Below are positions 23,411 to 35,289 of a DNA stretch of 64,000 nt, in pieces. A program made the translations under genes and the position numbers. Under the pieces are notes generated by a model, which was not told the DNA's origin, did not search any database, and saw only the letters and a program-made list of their open reading frames with translations. This DNA comes from Rostratula benghalensis. Taxonomy: Eukaryota > Chordata > Aves > Charadriiformes > Rostratulidae. Within the stretch, counting starts at the first letter, position 1; each line of letters starts with the position of its first letter. The stretch is taken from the NCBI GenBank assembly GCA_013399305.1, contig VXAI01000068.1, positions 2,778,500-2,842,499 of the forward strand, written 5' to 3'.

Positions 23411-26400
23411 TCTCCCGTGACAGCCAGCAGGGCTCTCCAGGGGTTGTGTGCGCTCGGCAGCTAAAAATCTGGGTGTATGGGAGTGTAGTTCTGTGGGAGT
23501 TTAGATCTGCAGCTAGCCTTGTCCCCGAGGCTCACCCCGTCTCCTGTGTAGCTCTAATGCTGACTGTAATCAGTCTGGAAGAGCTTGAGGAGGTACTTCA
23601 CAACTTTCTGAAAGTTTCCTTTAATTCTGTAGAGCTTGCCTGGTTTCCTGTTTATTCATGTTGCAGGAGATCCAGGCGGCGCTCCCTATCCATTCTGCCT
23701 GCTGTATGAAACCCTTTTTTATGTTAAAATTTATATTTTCCATTGCTTTCATCGTTAATAAAAGGGCATAATTGTGTCTATAGCAACCCATATTCTGGGG
23801 TAAAGTCCATTTTCACAGTATCTTTTTTTAATCAGAAGTAAATTCCAACATATTCTGCTGTAGGGAAAATATCATGCATTTACAGCATAAACCTGTATAA
23901 ACATTATTGTAATGGGTTCCACTAGGGACAAGGTTTCAAATATAAGGCAGCATTCATCAGATATTAAAGACCTGAGCATATTTTTTTCCTACTTAAATCA
24001 GCATAGCTCAGAATTTGCAAACTCTTGCTTATGTAGATATTCCCCTGAGATTTTAAAAAATGAATAAAAGCTCGCAAATACAGACCTCATAGTTTTATTA
24101 CCACCTGATTAGCTAAGCAGAGTCTAGAAAGTGTAACTTAAATAAGCAAAAAATTGAAAAGCTAGATTAGCAGTAGGGAGACACCAGCTTTTGCAGAATA
24201 TTTAGTTTGCTGTACTTTATGCAGCACCTTTAAAGAGAGCAGAGGGATAAGCCCATCTGCTTCCACGCGGGGCCAGAAAAGGCACATGCTTGCCCAGCCC
24301 AGAACTTGAGGAGGTTTGATGTGAGCTTGATGCTACCTCTTAAATTCTTCCCAGTTCAGTTCCGGATGCTGCTGTAATGAATCCAATATTGATTTTCATA
24401 CAGCAGATTCTTAGTCCTCTACCAGGCAGGTCGAGAGCCTCTTAAGCCCTTTTGAGACAAACAAGTACATATCTCCTGGTTCCTCTAAGGCTTCCTGTAT
24501 TTTTATGGTCTTCCACTCTTCCCGGCTGGGGAAGAGAGATCAAATGCAAAGGAAGTACCTATCTTCCGGCAGGGCCCTGGGAGAGGTTGGCCCAGAAACA
24601 GAGATCAAAAGTTGTAAGCATTCTCAATCCCTCTTCTCCTTTTCTCTAATAACACTGTTATAAATGCTTGAAAAAACAGCCAAATGCCATCCTTCTCCTG
24701 GCGACAGGAATGTCAGGATTTCCTTTGCTTCCATTCTGCAGTGTGCCAGTGTGTGAATGGCAGCACTCGACCCTTTCTTCAGCCAACTTAAAAGATACTC
24801 AGAATTCCCATGAAGGATCTGAATTCTAAATTTCTATTGAGATCAAGAGAAGACTTTATAGTCTATTTTTTTAGGCTGAGCATAACCCCCAGCAGCAGGT
24901 AACAGATTTCAGCACAAGGCAGCAGCCAGGCAGCAAGTCTTCCTCAAGTCTTACCAGTCCGTACTGGGAAATACCAACACGGGTACTGGGGACCAGTTTG
25001 TTCTGGAGTCTCTCGTGTTCTCTCCTCAAGTGACCGATCTGTGATTTTTTTCTGCCAGCACAGGGTGCTCAGCGAGTGTCCCCAGCAGCTCCTAATGCAC
25101 AGCCTTTTGTGTAGCAGCCTGCCCTGGCAGTTTTCCCAGATGCACAGGGAATCGTCCCCGTATTTGAATTGAAGTCCCCAAAAGGGCAGCGCTGCCTCAG
25201 GTCTCACTGAACAGTGTCCCGTGTCAAGCTGAAAGAGCAACAGTTTCTCTAAATGACGTCACTGCATGCGATTTCTTGTGTTTAATAGAGTTTTGGAACA
25301 CTGCTGGTGTTAAGTGCTAGAAACCTTTAGGTGGAATATCTGAAAATCTAGTGTGACATCACTTACACACAGCTTCAGTCCCAAGTAAACAAATCCCAAT
25401 TAAAAAGGTCAAAATGTGAGTTAAATACTGTATGTTTCTGGAGGTTTCTTCCCCATACATTTTTATATATGCATCTTCTCCCTGAACCACAGACCCTCTG
25501 AAGGTTACACGGTTATTTTGGAATTATTGATTCCTGTGCAAACTGGTCACTTCCAGCCTGTTCTTTCCCAAGTACCTTCCCTTTCAAGGAGCTGCAGAAT
25601 GCGACAGCGAGCAGAGGTAAATCACCTCCACATGTACACTGCACCAGTCAAGAATCAGAACTCGGTTTGAGTGTCTGTCCCTTCAACAGGAGATTGATGT
25701 CACTGAGAAAATGACAAAATTCCTACACTGGTCAATTGCTGCATTTGTCAGTGCCAGCTGTTAGGTTTCTATATTTAAAAACTATGGCTACCATTAATGC
25801 ATCGAGCTAATGCTATCATCTACTTCATTTTAGCGTTCTGAAGTATGAGCATTGCTGTTTAGTATCCCTCCAAAGCCATGGTAAGCAAAGTCATGAATTT
25901 GGTTTCAAGGCTAGTGTTTTATCTCCTAAATGTCTATGCTAGATAAAATAGCCCAAGCCTAGGGACAAGAAGTAATTAATGATTCGGAACATGTACTCAT
26001 TGCTGTGTATGAAACTGAGATACTATTAATCCTTAAGAGACACAGAAGAACAGTATCTCAGCTGTCAGGAACAGTACAGCTCAATATGCACAAAAAATAC
26101 TTTCAAGTTGTAATTACAGCTTTAAATTGTAGATAAATACTGTTTCTTTATAATTCTAAACCACTGCTACTTACAGAGTAGGAGACCAATTTCATTGCTC
26201 TTGATTTCAGTGGATGTAAGCTCAGGCCTGAAAATAATTAAAGAACTAGCAACAATTTTATTATTTTTTTTTAATTCCCATAGTCCTGGTGAATCTAGTA
26301 TATCTGGCGGAATCATTCAGTAACTTCACTAGGAATTCAGGAAAGGAGAACTATGGAAAGATAGATGGGGTCTTTAAATAAAAGTCCTCTGTGCAATAAT

Positions 26401-26490
26401 TTACAGACCGATAGAAAGATTTGTTAACTAGACTGGAACAGTATTTTAATATCTGCACCTAGAAGGGATCATAATCACGCCAGTGATTTT

Positions 26491-26920
26491 ACTGCATCTT
26501 GAATACTGGTTGCAGTCCTGGTCCTTCACTTCAGAAAAGGTGCATCAGACCTGGCAAAGTTCAGAGGAGGGCAGAAAAGGGTAATCAGAAGCACGAGATG
26601 GTTTTCATTTATGGAACAACCAGGACTTCAGAGCCTGAAAATGCAGTAACTTGGGCAGGGAAATGAGCAAGCTAAAAACTCGAGTAGCGTGGAAAGGAGC
26701 AGGTTGTCTGCTGCTTCTTTTTCAATGCAAGAAATACAGGGTATCAGACGAAACTAAGAGGTGGCACATCGAAAAACAAGTGAAAGGAAGAGATTTTTCA
26801 TGTAAGCAAGGTTCAGAGCATCTGCAACAGGGTATCTTAGATTTTGGAAGCATACATGGGTTCAGCTGGAAACTGCACAAAATCATGGAAGAGATCTTGT
26901 GAGCGGGACTAAATACAGAG
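26491..26920 (+). mobile_element. Ancient CR1/L3-like LINE fragment
   Basis: The order of motifs follows old amniote CR1-type LINEs: GAATACTGGTTGCAGTCCTGG, then GGTTCAGAGGAGGGC-like AAAGTTCAGAGGAGGGCAG, then AACCAGGACTT and AATCATGGAAGAGATC followed by GGGACTAAATACAGA. Divergence is much higher than in the other copies and there is no ATTCTATG tail. I assign it by pattern memory, so the family name is uncertain. Confidence 0.6.
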
Positions 26921-28529
26921 AGGGCAGGCTTGGCTCAGGACGTCCCTGAGGTGGCTGGAAAGTGGAAAAGTGTTGTATCTTTCGCTGGATATTGAGTTTT
27001 GTCACTGAAGAAAAAAGGATACTGAGCTACACAGGCCTTTTGGGCAGATCCAGTGCAGCCATTCATATGCTACCCAAGTCTCAAAAACCATTCAGCCTTT
27101 GCAGTTTCAATCACTAATTATGAAAAAGTCTGGACAGGAGGTTTAGGTGGGCTATGCAAGCAACAGGCACTATAGTGTGATTACACTAGGATGCTTTTCT
27201 TTTTATTTAACCAGAAAATTAACATATTTCAAACTCAGGAATTAAAATTAGCTCTTAGGAGAGGTGCTCAAGGTGTTTCCCTGCACAACAAAGCAATTAA
27301 AACAAGTCAGTAGACATCACTTCAGCGCTGTGTTGACTGCTACAGGATCGTGGTTTAAACCATGACAGCCCTGTTTGAACAGAGAATTACAATCCACCTG
27401 GAGCCCCCACATTCTGCTGCATTTGGAGACGCTGACCTTATAGCTGCCATTCTGCCTGGTTCCCTCCTCTTGCCTCTTTGCAGCTTTCTTTAACAGAGTT
27501 TTGTAGTACCTAAGAAAATTACTGCACCACCTGGTCTGATTCGCAGCACAGCACAGGCTTTATACTTCACCCAATTACAGCAAATTAAACCCAAGGGCTT
27601 TGAATAGCCCAGGACTCCAGATCAGCCCTCGGAAAATTGGACAGTTGTGTCTCACCAGGAGAGTCCCAGGTGCCTGTGTAAGCTGCTGTCCTGGAAGGGA
27701 CACTTTAAATTTGACAGACTCAAATAATTTTGGATGACCCCATTCTACGCTGGAAAAAGGAATTCCCAACCTGGAAGAAAATCTGCGTTAACAGACCTGG
27801 CTACGGGTTTATCTAAGACACCACAGTCAAGGAGTTGCCTGCAAGGACTGTTCTCTGTACCACAGGAGGAGGTTCCTTCTGCAAAATGCACTGTCTTCAG
27901 CTACAGCCAATCTGTTAAGTAAAACCTGAGTATCAGCTCTGCTGGTATATTTAATTCCAATGATTTATTAATTCCTGAGAGCGTATCGCTCCTCTGTTCA
28001 GAAGCCTCCAAATTCAAAATGTAGAAAAACTCCTGCCACCTTCATTTTTCAAGATTTATTTCTTCTGGTCTCCAGTTCTCAGATACAGCTTTACCCTATA
28101 ATTCTTGTCTAGGCACAACGAGGATTTACTTTGCACACCGTGTTTCCTGCAGCCTCTTTGCCCCAGTGTACCCAGCTATCTCTCATTTCCATCATCTCAG
28201 GTGTTCTCACTTTGCTTCCAAGACCTCTTCCTCACACTTTCTCTAAATAACCCTGAAAAAAATCCTGCCTCAGCTCTTCCTCACTCTACACTTAGGTTTG
28301 CTTAAATGCATTTGGTCTAGAAATGATCTGACCGCATCCAAAAATAACACCCATGTGATCTGTTGGAACTGGGAACATTTTTTTTGACTTGTGCCTTTTT
28401 GACTACCAGATGACAAAGCTTTCACCGATTCCTGAGGAATTGTTTTCCCACAAAAAATGAGGGTTTATGTTATGTGCCGTGCGTGTCTGTAACTCTCCAT
28501 CCTTTGAAAGTCTGGTACCTCCCTGTCAC

Positions 28530-29800
28530 ACCCCCGGTAGCCTCCCCCCGGGCCGGGTGCCCTCTCTCCCGACTTTTGGGGACCCCCCAAAACGCTGTCA
28601 ACTTGAGATCAGCATTTCACTTGGGGCTACACGGAACCAGGGCTCTCTCTCTTGGTGCTGTGCGAACCACCGGGCAGAGCTGCCCAGACCCCGCAGAGGG
28701 CCGGCCGGAGGGCAGCTGCCCCAGCTGCCGCCGGGGGGGACACGACGGGACTCCCGGACACCTCGTCCCCGGGCAGCTCCCGCCCGGAGAGGGAGGCCCG
28801 GGGGAGCCCGGCGGCCCTGGCCCCGCCGCTGCAGACAATGGCCGCCCCCGCCCGGCCTTTCTCCCCCCCTCCCCTGCCGCGGCGAGCCCCTGCTGCTGCC
28901 GGCGCAGATTTGCCGGAGCCATTCAGTTGCGACCGATTGCGATCGCGGCAGATGGGCTGGATCTGACAGCCCCGCTCCTCCGCGGGGCCGGGGGCGGACG
29001 GGGGGGGGCCCGGCCGCCGCGCTCCCCGCCCCGCCGAAAGTGCCACCCCGGGCCCCCGCCCGCCCTCTCTCCCTCCCCAGGCAGGCACATGTTACGCGTC
29101 CCGCGGTCGCGGCGGGAGCGGNNNNNNNNNNNNNNNNNNNNNNNNNNNNNNNNNNNNNNNNNNNNNNNNNNNNNNNNNNNNNNNNNNNNNNNNNNNNNNN
29201 NNNNNNNNNNNNNNNNNNNNNNNNNNNNNNNNNNNNNNNNNNNNNNNNNNNNNNNNNNNNNNNNNNNNNNNNNNNNNNNNNNNNNNNNNNNNNNNNNNNN
29301 NNNNNNNNNNNNNNNNNNNNNNNNNNNNNNNNNNNNNNNNNNNNNNNNNNNNNNNNNNNNNNNNNNNNNNNNNNNNNNNNNNNNNNNNNNNNNNNNNNNN
29401 NNNNNNNNNNNNNNNNNNNNNNNNNNNNNNNNNNNNNNNNNNNNNNNNNNNNNNNNNNNNNNNNNNNNNNNNNNNNNNNNNNNNNNNNNNNNNNNNNNNN
29501 NNNNNNNNNNNNNNNNNNNNNNNNNNNNNNNNNNNNNNNNNNNNNNNNNNNNNNNNNNNNNNNNNNNNNNNNNNNNNNNNNNNNNNNNNNNNNNNNNNNN
29601 NNNNNNNNNCCCCGCCCGGGCAGGGCTCGGCCCCCCTCAACCGGGGGAAAAATGCAATGCGCTTTTTTGGCCTCTTTCCTCCCCCCTCCTTGAGCTGCAG
29701 GGAGGGAACCGGCGGTGTCTCCGCATTCGAGCCCTGTTGCTTCAGAGGCAGCAGGTTTTTTTCTCCTGCTGCGACTCTGGCAGGAGCATCCCAGCGAGCT
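28530..29800. promoter_or_regulatory. CpG island, candidate internal promoter
   Basis: GC content and CpG density rise sharply from about 28530 to the assembly gap and stay high from 29610 to about 29800, within an otherwise AT-rich intron. GC-box-like strings (CCCGCCC, CCGCCCC) recur, and there is no clear TATA box. Unmethylated CpG islands of this size usually mark promoters in vertebrates. Here it could drive a shorter NCKAP5 transcript or an antisense or independent non-coding RNA. Long frames crossing this region on both strands are artefacts of GC richness and of the run of N. Promoter activity and direction are inferred, not seen. Confidence 0.7.
29122..29609. other. Assembly gap of 488 N inside the CpG island
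   Basis: Unresolved bases interrupt the GC-rich core, which is typical of short-read dropout in GC-rich bird promoters. Any first exon or start site in it is hidden. Confidence 0.99.
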
Positions 29801-29873
29801 CGCATCCTTTTTTATTTTCCATCCTGTTTGTTTGAGGATTGACTCCTCTGCAGCACACAAATCACCGGGGAAG

Positions 29874-29900
29874 GTGTGTGTGTGTGTGTGTTTGTTTGTG
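29874..29900 (+). repeat. (GT)n microsatellite
   Basis: A GT run merges into TTTGTTTGTG at the downstream edge of the CpG island. Confidence 0.9.
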
Positions 29901-32900
29901 TTGTATTGATGGAAGAAGTACACTGGGCTGGAAAGAGATTATTTTTTTTTTATGAGTTCGAGTTAAAGTACACAAAGCAGTAAGGTGTAAAGTAAATGCA
30001 GAGTGCTGAGTGACCCGCAGCTGTCCCACCAGGCTTTCCGCTGTTGATTCTGGTGGCTTTAGTAGGGTATTACATCCTCTTAACTGCCTGCTGAGGTGGG
30101 TTTACCCAGAAAATGACTGAAATAAGGTAGACCAGGCCTTGTGTTTTCCTTTAGGAAAAAAACAAAGCCACATAAGTATCACATTGTTGCTAACTTTAGG
30201 TATTTGCAATTATTTTTATCCACATAATGGTAGAAAACTGACTCTCAACTTGAGATGTTTCATAAACATCCACTGTTAAATTTTTAAGTCCCTTAAAAAT
30301 CGATATTCAGATAAACCCCTTGTTTACCATTAGAAAGCTAGCAAAGTTTTTAACAAGTGAAGTAACGTTAAATAGACAAGTGATTTACATCTGAGGGATC
30401 GACTGTATACATTACTGGATTGCAGATAAGCTATGTAAGTAAACAGAAGCGCAGTGCTCTGTTATTGTGCATGACTATGGGGATATCATGGGACTTTTTT
30501 GCTAGTTAATAGCATAAGGCTTCGTGGGAACTGTTTGATCTGCAGGACTTTTGCTTGGCAGTAGTTTACTTAAGGTTATTACACTCTGTTTGGAGACTTG
30601 TATTTGCTAGCCATTATTGCATTCTTAGCTCCAGGCTTCCCAGAGTTACAGGTTAGTAGGTCAATAAAAATTGCACTGAAATGCTGGAATGGGCAGGCTG
30701 GTTTTTTAAATGTGGTTGGGGAATAACTAGGCAGTAATCAGAAGACTGAGGAATTTTTTTTTATTTTATTTTTTTTCTGTGAACTTTGTTGCTGGCCATT
30801 GGTGATGAACCAAAAATACTTTTTTTTGCTGTGAATACTGAAAATGTTTCCTCATTTCTTGTTACAAGAGAAAACCAATCATCTAAGCTAAATACAGTGT
30901 TCAGGGTAAAGCGACCAGTACCCATAGTTGCATTTAGCAAGACTTAGTTCCGTTTGCCAGTGAAGGCTGGGATTAATGTCACTGGCATTAGATGAGGCTT
31001 GCCAGTAGCAAGAATAAAAATGTCATCAAGTCACTGCTGTTGTAGATTTATGTGTTCCTTTTAAAACTTGAAAATTACTGTGCTGTACAGGAAAACTATG
31101 AAAAAACACATATTAGGTTGCCGTCGCGTTAAAGTACTCGAATAAAATTTTGAGTTACCCAGATTAAATCTCTCCCAGAACTTGCTGTGACCCAGCAGAT
31201 TTTGGAGGTGCAGAAGAGCAGCCTGAGCTTGACTTTTTGCTGCCCCTCTCCAAAGCCCAGCTTGTTCCTGGAGTGGCTCCAGCTTGCTGTGCAATCCCCA
31301 TTCCGCCAAATCCTGGAAACTGGTGATTGACTGTCTACACGGAGCAGCTCCATTCATGTCAGAATGTACAATTTACGCTGTTAAGTGAGCCATATGGTGC
31401 GTCCATCCTCCGTCCCCCTCCAGCTTGGTGATGTGCTGATCATTAAGGATGAGCTCGAAGTTCAGTGCAGAGCTCTGATGGAAAAATGGAAAAGGTCAAA
31501 ACTTGGGGAGGGTTTCAGCACCTCTCCCATAGTTTCCTCTTTTGCTGAACATTATGGACAGGATCACTGTATCCTTTAGCTATTCTGTCCTGTTATATGA
31601 AGTACTTTTCAGCCTGCTCTCTTTGTACCTCAGTGTTTTTAGAGAGTTTCCTAGGGAAGTTATTCTCGCTTCATCTCTTTCTTACCTGTATCTTTGCTGG
31701 TAATTGCATGTAGCACACGCTCGTTGGCAAGTTTTTTGTGCTGGAGCGAGGTGTAAATGTATGCTTCATGGGTATTTAGTGTCACCTTCCTTCTTTAGCA
31801 AAGAACCTCCCTTTCTGTAGTAATTACTGCTGGTTAACTTCTCCACTTGTGCACTGTGTAGCGTTAGTTACCAACTGTTGTGGAGCGTTACTGCTACAGC
31901 ACTGCTTGACTCCACCAGATAAATCCCTACCCAGATAAGCTCAGCAGCAGCAGCAGCCAGGTGTTGTGTGTAAATCCACTTCTTACACTGATTAATTTTC
32001 CATTTAAGGCCCTGATTTTGCAACCAGTTAGACACCTGCTTAGCCTTAGAGCTAGAGCATTGAAATAGAGAGGCTGCTCTCTGTAGCAAGTTAAGCATGT
32101 CTGTGGTTCTGGTCACAGGATTAAAGCTTGCAAAGAAGTGCTGTATGAAAAAAACAACCCCCAAATAGCCCACACCCCATTTTTATTTTCTCTTATGATC
32201 GGGAATTATGGTAGATAGCTGCTGTTTGCTTGGTTATTTAGTTGAAATGTGGTTGCATAGTGTGATGGGGCTGGCTTGGGATGGTTTAAGCAGCAAGAGT
32301 TGTGTTTCTGCTTTTGGCTTATGTTTCCATGAAAGTTTGATGCCACTTTCTCCACCTTAAGATGCCCCGATGTGAGGTTGAGGTTGTCAGAACACTAATG
32401 CAGAATTGCCACAGATCAGAAATCAAATGATGAAAAGGCCATTTAAATAACATCAGTATAAAAACACCAACCAGAAGCCTGCTAGCATTTGTGCTTCCAT
32501 TCTGAGGAAGCTCTGGAGGGATTACTGCAGCAAAAGTCTGTTTGTTTCAAACTCTTTCATATTTAGTTCTAATTTACATTGTGTAATGGAAACTCCCAGG
32601 AATGACCACGGAATTGGTAGTAGTAGGATATTAGGTGATGGATATAGACCCAAGCTCATGTGGATGAAATGAAAAGAAAAAAAAAGATAAATCAGGTAGG
32701 TTTTTTCTTGCTTGAAAATATATTCAAATGATTTAAACATTAAGAGAAAGACTGGGTGTTCTGCCAGCAAGACTCATTTATGCAAAATTTTTCCAAAAGT
32801 CAGAGACCCTGGAGTTTTGTAGTTGAGAATTTATTTTTCTTCTATACTTATTCCTTGAAATGAAAATGGGATTATTTTTTTTTTTTAGAAGGAGAAAATC

Positions 32901-35268
32901 TTTAAAATACAGAAATTAATGGCTTGTAAAGGAGAGTCAAGTACTTCTACCTCTTTTGCTGTGGTGTGTGCACTGACAGTTCACATCTGAAACATAAATT
33001 ATTCCTCAGAATAATCAGAATGTAAGGAAGATCAGTAAGGAAAAGACAAGACGTGGGAAAAAAAGCTTGATATATCACAGACAAGGTTTTCCACACTGCT
33101 GTGTGCTCTGAAAGAACAAAAAGAAACATTCTTCTTTTCCCCATCTCTCTTCTTAGGATTTCGCTTAAATCCATGTGGTTCTGAGTATCTGAGCCAAACA
33201 TTTACCAGTTGCTTTCCATGTACATCTTTGTTCCATCTTCTAATAACTTTCCTTGCATTGTGTATAAACCCCTTTAAATAGACTCTTGGCTCCTGGTGGC
33301 CGGTGTTGTTCTAAATAGACAATGCAGCTGCTCTCTCATTATGTTCACTTGAATCCTTTAGACTTTTCAGTTCTTCTCCCTGCCAAGATTTTGCCTGTGT
33401 TGTTGGTCTAAGCCACTACAGGAAGCTGAAATTTTATCCCATTGTATATTTGCTGATAATAAATGACTTGTGACTGAGTATAGCACTTCCGTGTTCTCAG
33501 CAGTTCTTTTTTGCTGAAGATGAGCTATATGCATTAAGCTTTCAGAATAATTGTTTGTTTCATTGCAATAAGCACAGTCAGTTCTGTGGCAGTAGAAGCT
33601 GACCTTTACAGAACTTTTCTGCTCTTTCTTTCCCTTTCTCCTTCTTGGAGTTAATTGCCTGTGTACCTCTTCCCCATGCCCACTGTGCATGTCTGTGTCT
33701 CAGCCTGTGTTCCTCATCTCAGGTATAAAAGCCAACCTGCAGTTTGTAAAATGATGACCCTGCTGACTTACTGCATCTTGAAGGACAGCTGTATCCTTAA
33801 GAAAAACATGACTGTGTAAAATGCAGCAAGTGGGGAGCGTAGGCCAAACCCACTGCCACAAACGCATCTTTTCTGTTTACTTTGGATGGAATCCAAAGCT
33901 ACCAACCAACTGAGCTATACTCAACCTGTGGAGAAACATCTTAGCTTTCTTGACTTCTGCAGCACAGTGATTCCTGATGGCTACTGAAAATGAGAGGGAG
34001 CCATAATCATTCTTATTGGTGCTAACAACAATGTGACATGCCCACTTGTAAACAACTTACTACATATAAAATATTTTTTTCCATGTGTGTAGTTAGCAAT
34101 ACAGGGGACAGCTGGGGATGCCTCTGGTATCTAAGCCATAGATGGGTATTTGTTGTTTGTGAAGTAGGAACGATTTGCTGTGTGTTTTACTGCAGGGCTC
34201 TCTCCCATGTAACACTGGCCTTACTACTACTGCTATAGCTTGTCTCTTGTAGATGATTTGAGTTAGTGTCAGCATCCGGTCATCATTCTTAAAGTTACCC
34301 AAACAAAATTAATAATTACAGCATCGTAATATGGTGCTGTGGTTTGATTTTTTTTTTTTTAATGCTTTGTCTTGTTAAAATAAGTATATTTACATTTGCA
34401 TTGACACTGTAGTAGAGGCCTAGCCAAAGACTCAATAGATGAATCAGTATTATTGATAGATGTGGCACAAATAAGGAAATAACTTGATTGTTTGCTGTGA
34501 TGTTCTATTAAGTTTGAAAAGTTGAGTTAGGAAAGTGTCAGAACTAAATGAATTTAAGAAAAAGCTGCAGTGGAACAGTTTATCAGTTGTTGAGATTCAG
34601 ATGTTACAAAGTGGGAAGGTGGGAGTGGAGCAAGATACTGGGATCTGTAACAGCAAGTCTTGCAGTGAGGGAGGATACAGGGCTGTGCAACTGGAGGAGA
34701 GCAAATGTGGTATTAGCAGATGTTAGACATCTTTTATTTTATTGGGACTTGTTTTCCAGGGTGGAGATACTTGCATCAACGAAAGGCTTGTATTTTTCAT
34801 AGCTAGTTAAAAATATTTTTGATAAAAGCTAATGCTGTAACTCCTTGGTGTAGTGTGCACTTAATATAAAGGAAATGATGGCAGTGGTCCCTGGTGGATT
34901 TACTTCATAGAGTAATGGAAACATGCCTGGGAATTTATTGTGTGTTTTGTGGGCTGGTTTTCAGTTTTGTGTTAGGGGGAAGGCTAGATAGGTTGGGATG
35001 TATCAATGTGAGTTTATCTCACCCTTGTCATGTAAAGGCTTTTCTAAGGAAAGTATTTATAGCAATAGCCATATAAATATTATTAGAGTCTGGATTAATC
35101 TCCTTAGCATCTTCACTAGACAGTGGTGTAGCTGTGATAGTGTTAAGGACGGTAAGCAGGACAAGGTTTTCAGTCATGGGTGTCTCTTACAAGATTAACT
35201 CAGGAAAAGAAGTCAGGCTTTTGGCTCATAAGCCCTATTGTCTGTCCTTTCAGTTCTGTTATCTCCTC

Positions 35269-35289
35269 TTTTTTTTTTTTTTTTTTTTT
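35269..35289 (+). repeat. Poly(T) tract
   Basis: A run of 21 T bases. No retrotransposon or processed gene copy was recognised next to it. Confidence 0.95.

Noticed and set aside
28467..29923. Reading frames of 237-453 residues on both strands across the CpG island
   Set aside because: They run through 488 unresolved bases read as X and through GC-rich sequence that rarely gives stops. The visible parts are low-complexity Pro/Arg/Gly with no recognisable domain.
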